Below are positions 7,406-14,707 of a stretch of 14,707 nt of DNA, in pieces (within the stretch, counting starts at the first letter, position 1; the number at the start of each line of letters is the position of its first letter). The notes beneath the pieces were generated by a model. That model had not been told where the DNA came from, searched no databases, and saw only the letters and a list, made by a program, of their open reading frames with translations. The stretch lies in NCBI GenBank assembly GCA_036505275.1, contig DASXTS010000265.1:1-14707 (forward strand), written 5' to 3'. This DNA is from DASXTS01 sp036505275. Lineage in GTDB: Bacteria; Actinomycetota; Actinomycetes; Mycobacteriales; Pseudonocardiaceae. A program made the position numbers and the translations under genes.

Positions 7406-7831
7406 TCAGTGTAAGTCGTTGGAGAGCAGGTGCTCGACGGCATCGTCAAAATCCAGCCAGAGCGCCTCGCCGCCGGGCACCACGATGTCGTAGGTGCGGT
7501 CGAGGAAGTCGGCCAGCCGGTGGGCACTGGTCTCGAAGACGGCGTGCCCGGACGGCGAGCTCAGCTCGAAGATCACAATCTCGGGGTCGTCGTGCGCCGG
7601 GCGGATCCGGACGTCGCCCTCGCCGGCGGCTGCGAGCAGGCCGTCGGCGAGCAGGTCACGGGAGAAGCACCACTCGACCCAGCCGGCTCGGCCGGTCCGG
7701 AAGGCAGCGATCACCGCATAGGGGTCTCGTGTGTCGTAGCGCAGCTCGACTTGCACCGGCACGGCCGGCGTCTGTGGCGCCAACAGATCGAACACCGCCG
7801 TTGAACGGAGTGTCACGTGGTCGTTGCCCAT
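7406..7831 (-). CDS. SsgA/SsgB-family sporulation and cell-division regulator
   Basis: The protein is 141 aa, the usual size for SsgA-like proteins (about 130-145). The start chosen is ATG 7831, with GGGAAGG seven bases upstream; the longer frame reading has no such site. Diagnostic features are PVQVELRYDTRDPYAV near residues 20-35, a W-x-F-S-R-D-LL-A-DGL block (WCFSRDLLADGL) near 55-65, GDVRIRP near 75, and an LSSPSGHA turn near 95. These match the SsgB beta-barrel core. Known members recruit FtsZ to septum sites or guide peptidoglycan synthesis in sporulating actinomycetes. The gene is divergent from the TIGR02611-like gene across 126 bp. The subfamily (SsgB versus another paralogue) cannot be decided here, so no symbol is given. 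Confidence 0.9.
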   Translation of the reverse strand: MGNDHVTLRSTAVFDLLAPQTPAVPVQVELRYDTRDPYAVIAAFRTGRAGWVEWCFSRDLLADGLLAAAGEGDVRIRPAHDDPEIVIFELSSPSGHAVFETSAHRLADFLDRTYDIVVPGGEALWLDFDDAVEHLLSNDLH

Positions 7832-7957
7832 GGTCGTCGCCTTCCCTGCACCCTTCGGCCCAGAAACGACCGAGACGTGACCATGTGACGGCCTGGCGGC
7901 GCGGAATGCACGGCAGTTCGGCATAGATCACCCGGACGGGGCAGAAGGTGTGACGGG

Positions 7958-8590
7958 ATGCCGGGCGGGTGGCTGCGCAGAGTGATCAAACGCGCAGCGG
8001 GCTCTGCGCACGCCGTTACAGTATCCTCGCGTTGCGCAGTCGACCATTCGTCAGGGGCGCATCAGAAATCGCCCCGTACCCTTCGGCTGACGGGAGCTAC
8101 GGCGGCAGCCGGAAGGTGGTGGGGTTCACTGTTCGCCCAGGGGAAGGACCGCCGGTCGCTGCTCGACAACTCGGACGGCGACGACCTGCTCGGCGCGGTG
8201 GCCGAGCGGCTTCGATTCTCGGATCGGATACGGCGAAACCGCGGCCTGCGGCTGGCCTACCGGATCGGCGTCGGTGTGTTCGGCGGCCTGGTGCTGGTCG
8301 CCGGCGTCGTCATGATCCCCTACCCAGGGCCTGGCTGGCTCGTGGTGTTCGCCGGCCTGGCCATCCTGGCCACCGAGTTCAGCTGGGCCGAGCGCGTGCT
8401 GCGCTACGCCAAGGGCCGCTACGACGCCTGGAACGACTGGCTCAAGCGGCAGCGCACGCTGGTGCGGGTCGCGGTGTGGACGGCGACCGCCGTTGTCGTC
8501 ATCCTCACGCTCTGGCTGCTCAACGCGTACGGCATGATCGGCCGCTGGTTCGGCCTGGACTGGCCCTGGCTTTCCTCGCCGCTGATGTGA
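7958..8590 (+). CDS. TIGR02611/PGPGW-family membrane protein
   Basis: The frame encodes 210 aa. The core from about residue 90 is typical. A helix (IGVGVFGGLVLVAGVVMI) leads into the signature PYPGPGW (about residues 120-126), a second helix (LVVFAGLAILATEF) and the charged AERVLRYAKGRYDAWNDWL segment. Another membrane stretch follows (AVWTATAVVVILTLWLL) before a Trp-rich tail. The role of the family is unknown; the protein sits in the cytoplasmic membrane. ATG 7958 has an AAGGTG site seven bases upstream. However, the first ~80 residues are Arg/Ser-rich, homologues as I recall are nearer 130-150 aa, and a 9-bp inverted repeat lies in this part, so translation could start later (for example GTG 8198). 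The stop is 22 bases before tRNA-Val(CAC). Confidence 0.85.
   Translation: MPGGWLRRVIKRAAGSAHAVTVSSRCAVDHSSGAHQKSPRTLRLTGATAAAGRWWGSLFAQGKDRRSLLDNSDGDDLLGAVAERLRFSDRIRRNRGLRLAYRIGVGVFGGLVLVAGVVMIPYPGPGWLVVFAGLAILATEFSWAERVLRYAKGRYDAWNDWLKRQRTLVRVAVWTATAVVVILTLWLLNAYGMIGRWFGLDWPWLSSPLM
7974..8010 (+). repeat. Perfect 9-bp inverted repeat at the head of the PGPGW gene
   Basis: TGCGCAGAG (7974-7982) and CTCTGCGCA (8002-8010) are exact reverse complements separated by 19 bases. A further TGCGCAG follows near 8034. If the gene starts downstream, this lies in the leader and could be an operator or RNA hairpin. If ATG 7958 is used, it lies in coding sequence. Confidence 0.5.
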
Positions 8591-8612
8591 CCCTGTAAGG
8601 TGCTCCCATCCC

Positions 8613-8687
8613 GGGCGATTAGCTCAGCGGGAGAGCGCTCCGCTCACACCGGAGAGGTCACTGGTTCGATCCCAGTATCGCCCACCA
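8613..8687 (+). tRNA. tRNA-Val (anticodon CAC) with encoded CCA
   Basis: The cloverleaf has acceptor GGGCGAT/ATCGCCC, D-arm TAGCTCAGCGGGAGAGC, anticodon arm CTCCG-CTCACAC-CGGAG (CAC) and T-arm GGTCACTGGTTCGATCC. The body is 8613-8684 (72 nt, discriminator A) and CCA is encoded at 8685-8687. It shares most of its sequence with tRNA-Val(GAC) but lies in the opposite orientation. It directly borders the decayed mobile element, and tRNA 3' ends are standard integration sites for actinobacterial integrative elements. Confidence 0.97.
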
Positions 8688-8804
8688 ATAGAGGCCCCGG
8701 ATTTACTGGCCTAGAGGCAGTTGGCTAGGGTTTTGTGCCCTTTGCGTGCCACAAGTGCTCGACTCCCAGTGGCACGGATCAGCCTCCGGTGGCTGTGAGC
8801 TGCG
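8688..8804. other. Junction stretch between tRNA-Val and the element remnant
   Basis: This 117-bp stretch has no gene. It is less GC-rich than its surroundings (GGATTTACTGGCC, GGCTAGGGTTTTGTG) and contains the inverted repeat at 8745-8776. In intact elements of this type, an integrase gene would lie here on the minus strand, between the tRNA and the excisionase-like gene; none is present. I found no second copy of the tRNA 3' end in the window that would mark the other attachment site. Confidence 0.5.
8745..8776. repeat. Perfect 8-bp inverted repeat next to the tRNA
   Basis: CGTGCCAC (8745-8752) and GTGGCACG (8769-8776) are exact reverse complements with a 16-base spacer. It could be a hairpin terminator shared by the tRNA and the minus-strand genes, or a recombinase-arm or excisionase site left by the element. 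No T-run follows it on either strand. Confidence 0.55.
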
Positions 8805-9050
8805 TCACCACACCGCGTTGCGTGGTGAACGCGCGGTCGGGATTTCGCGGAGTAGCGCGCCGAGTTCGGTGAGGTCGATGCGGATGAGGCGAGGGCCGAG
8901 GCGGTAGGCGGTGAGGGTTCCGTCGGCGATGCGGCGGCGCAGGGTCCGCTCGCAAACGCCTGCCCACTCGGCCGCGTCCGCGAGGCTGACCAGGCGACGC
9001 CGCGGGTCGACGGCGTGCCGTGATGACGAGGATGTCGTTCGCCGGGGCAT
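8805..9050 (-). CDS. Small excisionase-type helix-turn-helix protein
   Basis: The protein is 81 aa. ATG 9050 has a GAGG eight bases upstream. After a Ser/Arg tail, residues about 20-70 match the MerR-like winged-helix excisionase fold (HTH_17 type). The helix-turn-helix is LVSLADAAEWAGVCERTLRRRIADG, followed by the wing TAYRLGPRLIRID. In integrative elements, such proteins bind attachment-site arms and direct the integrase towards excision, and often also regulate their own operon. The gene lies 45 bp downstream of the relaxase pseudogene, in the order relaxase, excisionase, integrase usual in actinobacteria, but the integrase is missing. Without it, an excision role is unlikely, so it is probably a stranded relic even though the frame is intact. 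Confidence 0.8.
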   Translation of the reverse strand: MPRRTTSSSSRHAVDPRRRLVSLADAAEWAGVCERTLRRRIADGTLTAYRLGPRLIRIDLTELGALLREIPTARSPRNAVW

Positions 9051-9095
9051 GTCAGGCCTCGATCCGGGCCGGGCTTGGCGCGCAGGCGTTGTCGG

Positions 9096-11302
9096 TCAGG
9101 ATTGCCCGCCGGTTCGGCATCGGTGCTCCTTCAGATCCGCGGCCCGCGCGGTGCTGCGGATCGCGGGGTTCGAGGGTTGGGAGGGTTTGGGGTAGCGCCG
9201 CGTGGCTTGTTCGATCCGATGGGTCTCAGCGGGGGCGGTGCGCAGCGTGGCGGCGTACCGCCTCCGGTGTTCGGTGCGTTCGTGATCGGCGTTATGCATC
9301 CGGCCGGGCACGTCCGGGCGGGGTCGCTCCGTCAGCCGGTCGTCACGTGACTCCGCCTCGCGGGGCGGGTCGTGCCGGTGCATGAGGCGCCAGACAAGCG
9401 CGGCCGCGGCGCAGTCGGTGGGCAGCGGTCGTTGCGCGACGAGGCGGGTGAGGTCCGCTGCGGTGAGGCCGTCCATTTCGGCGGCGGCAAGGTGGTCTTT
9501 GAGCGCGGGCCAGAGCGGGTCGGCGAGGATGCGCAGGTCGATCGACGCGGCGACGGCGGCCCAGTTGCTGCCGGGCCGGGTTTCGAGGTGCGCGCGGTAG
9601 CGGTCGGTTAGTCCGTCCTGGTGGGCGTTCGCGGTCGGATGCTGTGGGCCGGCGGGTCTGCGATCGCTCGGGCTGACGCCGGTGGCGGCGCGCCAGACGG
9701 CGAGGTCGGCAACCAGCCCAGGGTCGTCGATGAGGATGCTGCTGGCCCATGGTGGGGCGGTTGCAGGTGTCCAGTCGGCCGTCTGAGCGCTGACCTGGGC
9801 AGCCAGGTCGGCGAGGTGGGAGGCCTGGGCGGCGAGGTAGCTGGTCCAGGCGGGTTCGCCGGGGACGGTCGGTGGTGGCGGGAGCCAGGGCAGCGGCCCG
9901 GCCCGGAGCTCGGCGGCGTGCTGCGGGCCGGCGCGGGTGAGGGCGTCGGCGTAGCGGGCGGCAGCGTCACGTAGGTGGGTGGCCGGGTCGGCGAGGTCTC
10001 GGGCCGTCGTGCTGGCCGAGCGTTCGCTGGCATCGGTGGCCAGGATCCGGGTCAGGACCTCGGTCGCGGTGGGCGGTAGGACGGCATCGCGGGTGAGCAC
10101 GGCATGGGGGTCGCCGTCGCAGCCGGGGACGGCGAGGTGCAGGTAGTTGGACTGTCGGCCGCGGGTGGCGGCGACGTAGAGGATCTGGCGGGTTTCGGCG
10201 CCGGTGAGCACGGTGTGGCTGACCCCCGCGGTGACGCCTTGGGCAGTGTGCACGGTGGTCGCGTAGCCGAGAGTGACGTGCTCGCTCACGTAGGCGGCAG
10301 GCAGCGTGATGGCGCGGCCGCTGGCTCGGTGCGTGACGCGCAGGCTGCCGTCGCGACCCACGTCGGTGACGGCCCACCGGTCGCCGTTCTTGACCCAGTC
10401 GGTCGGGCCGAGGGCAAGGCGCCGGTCGTTGTGCCGGGTGATCACCGGGTCACCGGCGCGTGCGGTCAGCCCGTCAGCCAGCTCGGCGCCGCGGCCGGTG
10501 GGGCCGTCGCAGTGTCGGTCGGTCTGGGCGCGCGTGTTGAGCTCGGCGGCAAGCTGCCGGGTCGGCGCGAGCAGTAGGGCGTCGCGGCCGGCGGCGGCGT
10601 CGGCGGCCCACGCCGTATAGGCGGCGTCGACGATCGTGGCCTGGTCGGCGACATGGACGCGGCCGTGGTCGAGGTAGTAGCCGAGCGCGGCCGGGTCGCC
10701 GTCGCGCAGGGCGATGCTGGCGGCGGCCTCGGCAGGGTCGGTGAACCGGACGACCTCGGACAGGGTGACCGTCGCGGGGTGGCGGGCCAGCTCGCGCAGG
10801 ATCCCGCCGGCGGCAACCGCGACCAACTGCTGGTCGTCGCCGATCATCCTCACCGACCCGCCGCGGCTGAGGATGTGGGTGACGGCGTGGGCCAGCTCCA
10901 GTGTGGGGGCCATGCCTGCTTCGTCGATCAGCACGAGCGTGCCTCGGCCGATCTCGTGCACCCAGATCGCGGCGCGGACCTCGTCGGGCACCGGCGCAGA
11001 CGGCTTGACCCCACGGGCGGTGTTCCAGGCGGCATAGCGCTGCCCGCACACGTGGCGGAACTCGTTGCGCTCCTCGTACGCCGCGAACGCCCGGCCCAGC
11101 GGCAGCTCGCGGTCCGGGTGCCGGCCGTGCCCGAACAGGGCGATCATCTGCGCCTCGGACACCGCCGCGCCCGGGGTGATGCCCAGCCCGGCCAGGCCGG
11201 TCCCGAGCCAGATGCCGGGGATTCGCCCTTGACCGAGTAGTAGTCCTCCAGCGAGCCATACCCGCGCTCGAGGGTGTCGGGCGCGGCGACCTGCCGGGTC
11301 AC
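9096..11302 (-). pseudogene. MobF-family conjugative relaxase-helicase, broken by frameshift and internal deletion
   Basis: Intact MobF proteins nick plasmid or element DNA with an N-terminal HUH domain and unwind it with a RecD/TraI-like helicase. The N-terminal motif here (TRQVAAPDTLERGYGSLEDY, 11299-11240) continues to KGESP, then changes frame by one base at the C-run opposite 11217-11220, resuming as GIWLGTGLAGLGI. The reading goes through FGHGRHPD to VPDEVRAAI (about 10965), then jumps to EIGRGTLVLIDEAGM, the helicase Walker B region (10911-10945). The HUH histidine cluster and the Walker A segment that should lie between are absent, a loss of several hundred codons. Later helicase motifs remain: GDDQQL, HTAQG (about 10233-10250) and AATRGRQSNY. 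An in-frame stop precedes GTG 11302, so the N-terminus may also be cut. The open part alone would encode up to 749 aa. Confidence 0.88.
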
Positions 11303-11403
11303 CGCTCAAAGGCTGGGCTCGCAAGGACACAGCCCTGGCCGACACGGAACTGCGACCACTTGCCGCGGCCCACGACCCGCCCGCCCCGCTGCCCCTGCGA
11401 CAT
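11299..11403 (-). other. 34-codon ORF overlapping the relaxase remnant start
   Basis: ATG 11403 opens a frame of 34 codons (MSQGQRGGRVVGRGKW...) ending in TGA 11301-11299, which overlaps GTG 11302 in a GTGA arrangement. No ribosome site precedes it. It may be a chance ORF or the shifted N-terminus of the relaxase: its last residues AFER precede TRQVAA much as YEYL does in intact relatives, which would imply a second 1-nt frameshift. This is speculative. Confidence 0.2.
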
Positions 11404-11411
11404 TCGCACGT

Positions 11412-11810
11412 TCAGGCGGCTTGAATGGCCTCAATCAGCGGTGCGAGCGCGGCACCATCGAGGTACTCGTCGACGCGGGAGATGCGGTCGCCTTCTGTGC
11501 TGACTAGTAACGCGCAGCGCAGCACGACCTCGCTGCCTCCCGCCAGCTTGTATGTGTTGACCTGCGCCTGCACAAATCCGGTCGCCGTCTCCTGGCGGGA
11601 CAGCACCTCGATCGAACAAGTCGACACGGCCCCGATCGCCGTGAGCAGGCCGTCGAGGTCGTCCACTGAGAGTTCGACCGCGTCAGTGCAGTGCCAGATC
11701 ACCGCGTCCGGGGTGTAGATCTCGCGCATGGTCGCCATGTCAGCGGCCGCGATCGCCGTGGTGAACGTGTCAGCGAGGGGGTGGTGCGCGATCTGTGCGG
11801 TGGTCGACAT
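11412..11810 (-). CDS. NTF2/SnoaL-like protein
   Basis: The protein is 132 aa. ATG 11810 has GGAG five bases upstream, which selects it over the longer frame. The pattern fits the NTF2-like cone fold used by SnoaL polyketide cyclases, ketosteroid isomerases and limonene-epoxide-hydrolase-like enzymes. It has an N-terminal helix (DTFTTAIAAADMATMREIY), TPDAVIWH near 35, a QAQVNTY strand near 87, and a final GDRISRVDEYLDGAAL block with the usual acidic residues. No signal peptide is seen. Its substrate cannot be assigned. It is the last gene of a minus-strand cluster, 134 bp after the LLM oxidoreductase, and its 3' end lies next to the mobile-element remnant. A second NTF2-like gene opens the visible part of the cluster. 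Confidence 0.85.
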   Translation of the reverse strand: MSTTAQIAHHPLADTFTTAIAAADMATMREIYTPDAVIWHCTDAVELSVDDLDGLLTAIGAVSTCSIEVLSRQETATGFVQAQVNTYKLAGGSEVVLRCALLVSTEGDRISRVDEYLDGAALAPLIEAIQAA

Positions 11811-11881
11811 AAGGACTCCAGTAGGTCGAGCGGTCAGGGATAGGCGGGGTGAGCGGCATCCAATGCGCGTTCTCGGTGGGC

Positions 11882-11907
11882 TCCCGTGCCGCTGGGCAGC
11901 CACGGGA
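11882..11907. other. 7-bp hairpin between the oxidoreductase and NTF2-like genes
   Basis: TCCCGTG (11882-11888) and CACGGGA (11901-11907) pair perfectly around a 12-base loop, in the gap after the LLM oxidoreductase. There is no T-run. It could attenuate transcription between the two genes or stabilise the mRNA end. Confidence 0.35.
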
Positions 11908-11944
11908 ACAATCGACGGGTGGCCGGGCGGCGCCCTTCGTCAGC

Positions 11945-12832
11945 TCAGAGCCGCGCAATGATCTCGTCGGCGAATCGCTTCAGGGCGTCGGCTTTCATCG
12001 CGGTCGCCGAGGCCATGCCGTCGCCGGCGCTGTCGGCGAGATCGGCACCCATCCACGGCATGACGACGGCGTCCGTCACTCCCGCGTCGCGCAGCCGGCG
12101 GTAGTCATCGACGGTCTTGGCGTCCACCGCGCCGGCGTGGACCTCGAAGCGCGCAGCGTCGCGGCCGGCCTGCTCGACCAGGGACAGCAACTCCTTCGTC
12201 GTCGCGATGATCTCGTCCATCTCTTTCGGCACGCCGCACCAGCCGTCGCCCATCTCGGCGGCGGTTCGCAGACTCCACGGCTGGTGTCCGCCGATCAGCA
12301 CGGGAACGGGAGCAGCCACGCCAGGTGCCTGCTGGAACGGCGGGAAGTCGAAGACCTTGCCATGGAACTCGACGATCTGACCGGTCATCGCGAGACGAAC
12401 GATCTCGATCATCTCTACGAAGCGCTGCCGGCGGGTGGCCCAGTCGATGCCACAGAACTCGTACTCCTCGCGCATCCAGCTCATTCCCACGCCGAGCCCG
12501 AACCGGCCGCGGGAAAGCAGCGCAGCCGTCTTCACCTGATTGGCCAGCAGCAGCGGGTGGCGGAGGGTCAGCTTGGTGACGAACGGGTAGACCCGCAGGG
12601 TGCTGGTGCGGGCCGCGATCGCGGGCAGCAGCGTCATCGGTTCGAGGTACGGGGCGTCGGTCGGCCAGAACCGCTTTCCGTCTGAGCTGTACGGATAGCG
12701 GCTTGCCACCTCGATCGGTTGGAAGACGGACTCGTTGAGGCACATCGACGACCAGCCGCTGGCCTCGGCCGCATCCGCGAGGTGAAAGTATTCGTCGGCG
12801 TCGGCGCCGGTGTTCCACAGTGTGAAGCGCAT
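11945..12832 (-). CDS. LLM-class (F420-type) luciferase-like oxidoreductase
   Basis: The protein is 295 aa, close to the usual 280-350. ATG 12832 has AGGAG seven bases upstream. It matches the bacterial-luciferase-like TIM-barrel family: MRFTLWN strand one, a LADAAEASGWSSMCLNES strand-two block, the LEPMTLLPAIAARTSTLRV strand-three segment, HPLLLANQVKTAALLSRGRFGLGVGMSW with the EEYEFCGI helix, and the VPVLIGGHQPWSLRTAAEMGDGW phosphate-site block near residue 195. Actinobacterial members usually use coenzyme F420 for hydride transfer, though some use FMN, and the residues visible do not settle this. It probably acts in the cytosol on an intermediate of the thiolase pathway. It follows the small ORF by 60 bp, so both are likely on the transcript from the promoter at 13166-13194. 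Confidence 0.92.
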   Translation of the reverse strand: MRFTLWNTGADADEYFHLADAAEASGWSSMCLNESVFQPIEVASRYPYSSDGKRFWPTDAPYLEPMTLLPAIAARTSTLRVYPFVTKLTLRHPLLLANQVKTAALLSRGRFGLGVGMSWMREEYEFCGIDWATRRQRFVEMIEIVRLAMTGQIVEFHGKVFDFPPFQQAPGVAAPVPVLIGGHQPWSLRTAAEMGDGWCGVPKEMDEIIATTKELLSLVEQAGRDAARFEVHAGAVDAKTVDDYRRLRDAGVTDAVVMPWMGADLADSAGDGMASATAMKADALKRFADEIIARL

Positions 12833-12892
12833 GGCAGAGCTCCTGGTCCGCGAGTTCGGGTGGCGGTTCGGTGTAGGGCTGTATGTGTCGGG

Positions 12893-13108
12893 CTACTGCT
12901 TCACAAGCGCAGTCGAAGCCAGCAGGTATTCGGCAACGGCCTCGTGCAGCCGCGCATCGGCGGCCGCGATCCAAGCGGCTACCTGGCTCTGGTGAGCTGC
13001 GTGTAGAGCGCATTCGGCGTCATAAAGCAGGCGCGCCATGTCCGTGAGCCGTCCTGGGGTGGCGATCGTGCGGACACTTGCGTCAGTCGCGGCGGAGCCC
13101 ATGGCCAT
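12893..13108 (-). CDS. Small conserved-looking hypothetical protein (about 71 aa)
   Basis: I do not recognise it. It reads as two or three Ala-rich amphipathic helices: DMARLLYDAECALHAAHQSQ, then AAWIAAADARLHEAVAEYLLAS. There is no membrane segment and no cysteine pair. Starts at ATG 13108 or ATG 13102 are both possible, with the GAGG 3 or 9 bases upstream respectively; the latter spacing is better (69 aa). It lies about 50 nt after a strong predicted promoter and 60 bp before the LLM oxidoreductase on the same strand, which supports a real first gene of that transcript. A helical bundle of this kind could be a small regulator or an enzyme-stabilising subunit, but nothing proves it. Confidence 0.6.
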   Translation of the reverse strand: MAMGSAATDASVRTIATPGRLTDMARLLYDAECALHAAHQSQVAAWIAAADARLHEAVAEYLLASTALVKQ

Positions 13109-13165
13109 CAACCTCGTATCCGTGTGTACCGCGAAGGGTTCGGGAATCTCATGTCTTCCGTGACG

Positions 13166-13194
13166 ACACTACCGGGGAAGTCTCGCAATGTCAA
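13166..13194 (-). promoter_or_regulatory. Consensus-like promoter for the small ORF / LLM oxidoreductase operon
   Basis: On the minus strand, TTGACA (13194-13189) is followed by 17 bases and TAGTGT (13171-13166): a perfect -35 with ideal spacing and an acceptable -10. The start would fall near 13159, giving a leader of about 50 nt. The flanking 13187-13213 is the most AT-rich stretch of this region (CAATAAAATCTCGAAATTC), unusual here and a plausible site for a repressor or activator. Confidence 0.75.
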
Positions 13195-13290
13195 TAAAAT
13201 CTCGAAATTCTAGCTCCCTGTCGAGGTTTCCGTTGTCGCGCCCGATAGGCAGTCATCAAGGTGCCGCCGGACGTGGCGCTCGTCGCATCG

Positions 13291-14457
<1,167 letters not shown>

Positions 14458-14475
14458 AGCGCATCCTTTCGACGG

Positions 14476-14707
14476 TCAGGCAGTCGGCGCCGCGCTCCCG
14501 GATTCAACGACACCGCCCTGGGCGACCAGCCAGTTGATGGGGTTGAAGAACTCCTCGTACCGCGTCACCTTGCCGTCCTGGACCGTCACCAGGGTGATGT
14601 AGGTGTTCTCGTAGGGCAGGGCTGTGGTCAGGAGTGTCGTGCTCGCCGAGTAGCGAGCGACCACCACGGTGGGGTCGTCGGCGAGCGTGTCGAAGGCGTG
14701 GTCGACG
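14476..14707 (-). CDS. NTF2/SnoaL-like (ketosteroid-isomerase-type) protein, C-terminal part
   Basis: The frame is open from the right edge of the window and ends with TGA at 14478-14476, giving about 77 C-terminal residues. The pattern VVARYSAS, then YENTYITLVTVQDGKVTRYEEFFNP, is typical of the last strands of SnoaL/NTF2-like proteins, in which the G-K-x-x-x-x-E-E-x-x-x-P turn closes the cone. The start is outside the window. It lies 18 nt upstream of the thiolase start on the same strand, so it is co-transcribed. It could be an isomerase, dehydratase or hydratase for the thiolase pathway, but the active-site residues are in the missing half. Confidence 0.85.
   Translation of the reverse strand, partial: VDHAFDTLADDPTVVVARYSASTTLLTTALPYENTYITLVTVQDGKVTRYEEFFNPINWLVAQGGVVESGSAAPTA

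Noticed and set aside
11217..11220. Programmed frameshifting to explain the relaxase frame change
   Set aside because: There is no slippery heptamer with a downstream stem that I can see, and the same gene has lost its catalytic core, so simple decay is more likely.
9621..11240. Plus-strand frames opposite the relaxase (for example 10104-10577 and 10653-11240)
   Set aside because: They are shadows of the minus-strand relaxase-helicase, whose motifs are unmistakable.
11849..12685. 278-codon plus-strand frame
   Set aside because: It is antisense to the LLM oxidoreductase, which has family motifs throughout and a good RBS.

Overview
The window is high-GC DNA from a filamentous or otherwise differentiating actinobacterium. 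This rests on the very GC-rich third positions, GTG starts, a 141-aa SsgA-family protein, a PGPGW (TIGR02611-type) membrane protein, an F420-type luciferase-like oxidoreductase and an actinobacterial-type MobF conjugation remnant. SsgA-family proteins are absent from mycobacteria, so a Streptomyces-, Frankia- or Pseudonocardia-like lineage is more likely. The genus cannot be fixed from this sequence.

Region 1 (1-6957, + strand) holds three co-directional genes: the 3' end of an unrecognised gene; a very large (1811 aa) STAND-type P-loop ATPase overlapping it by 4 nt (GTGA); and a 345-aa unrecognised protein with its own strong RBS 88 nt downstream. The ATPase protein has a winged-helix-like N-terminus, the NTPase module, a long helical region, two membrane helices separated by a Pro/Thr/Ser-rich loop, and a C-terminal domain resembling a CHAT (caspase-like) fold without its catalytic residues. 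This is the best candidate for an undescribed system, probably a membrane-tethered signalling or conflict system. No function is proven.

Region 2 (7084-8687) is a housekeeping island. It has tRNA-Gly(GCC), tRNA-Cys(GCA) and tRNA-Val(GAC) on the minus strand behind one promoter, then an SsgA-like gene (minus), a TIGR02611-like membrane protein gene (plus), and tRNA-Val(CAC) on the plus strand with an encoded CCA.

Region 3 (8688-11403, minus strand) is a decayed integrative/conjugative element abutting tRNA-Val(CAC). It contains an excisionase-like HTH gene and a MobF relaxase-helicase pseudogene. The pseudogene carries a 1-nt frameshift and an in-frame internal deletion that removed the relaxase catalytic core and the helicase Walker A. 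The integrase expected next to the tRNA is absent.

Region 4 (11412-14707, minus strand) is a catabolic-type cluster. In transcription order it has an NTF2/SnoaL-like protein (partial at the window edge), a thiolase with complete catalytic residues, a consensus-like promoter (TTGACA-N17-TAGTGT), a ~71-aa unknown protein, an LLM-class (F420-type) oxidoreductase, and a second NTF2/SnoaL-like protein. The set suggests degradation or modification of a CoA-activated or isoprenoid/steroid-like substrate, but the substrate cannot be read from the sequence.

No stretch above 300 nt lacks a gene. The longest gaps are 13109-13290 (promoter), 7832-7957 (divergent intergenic), 11811-11944, 6958-7083 and 8688-8804.
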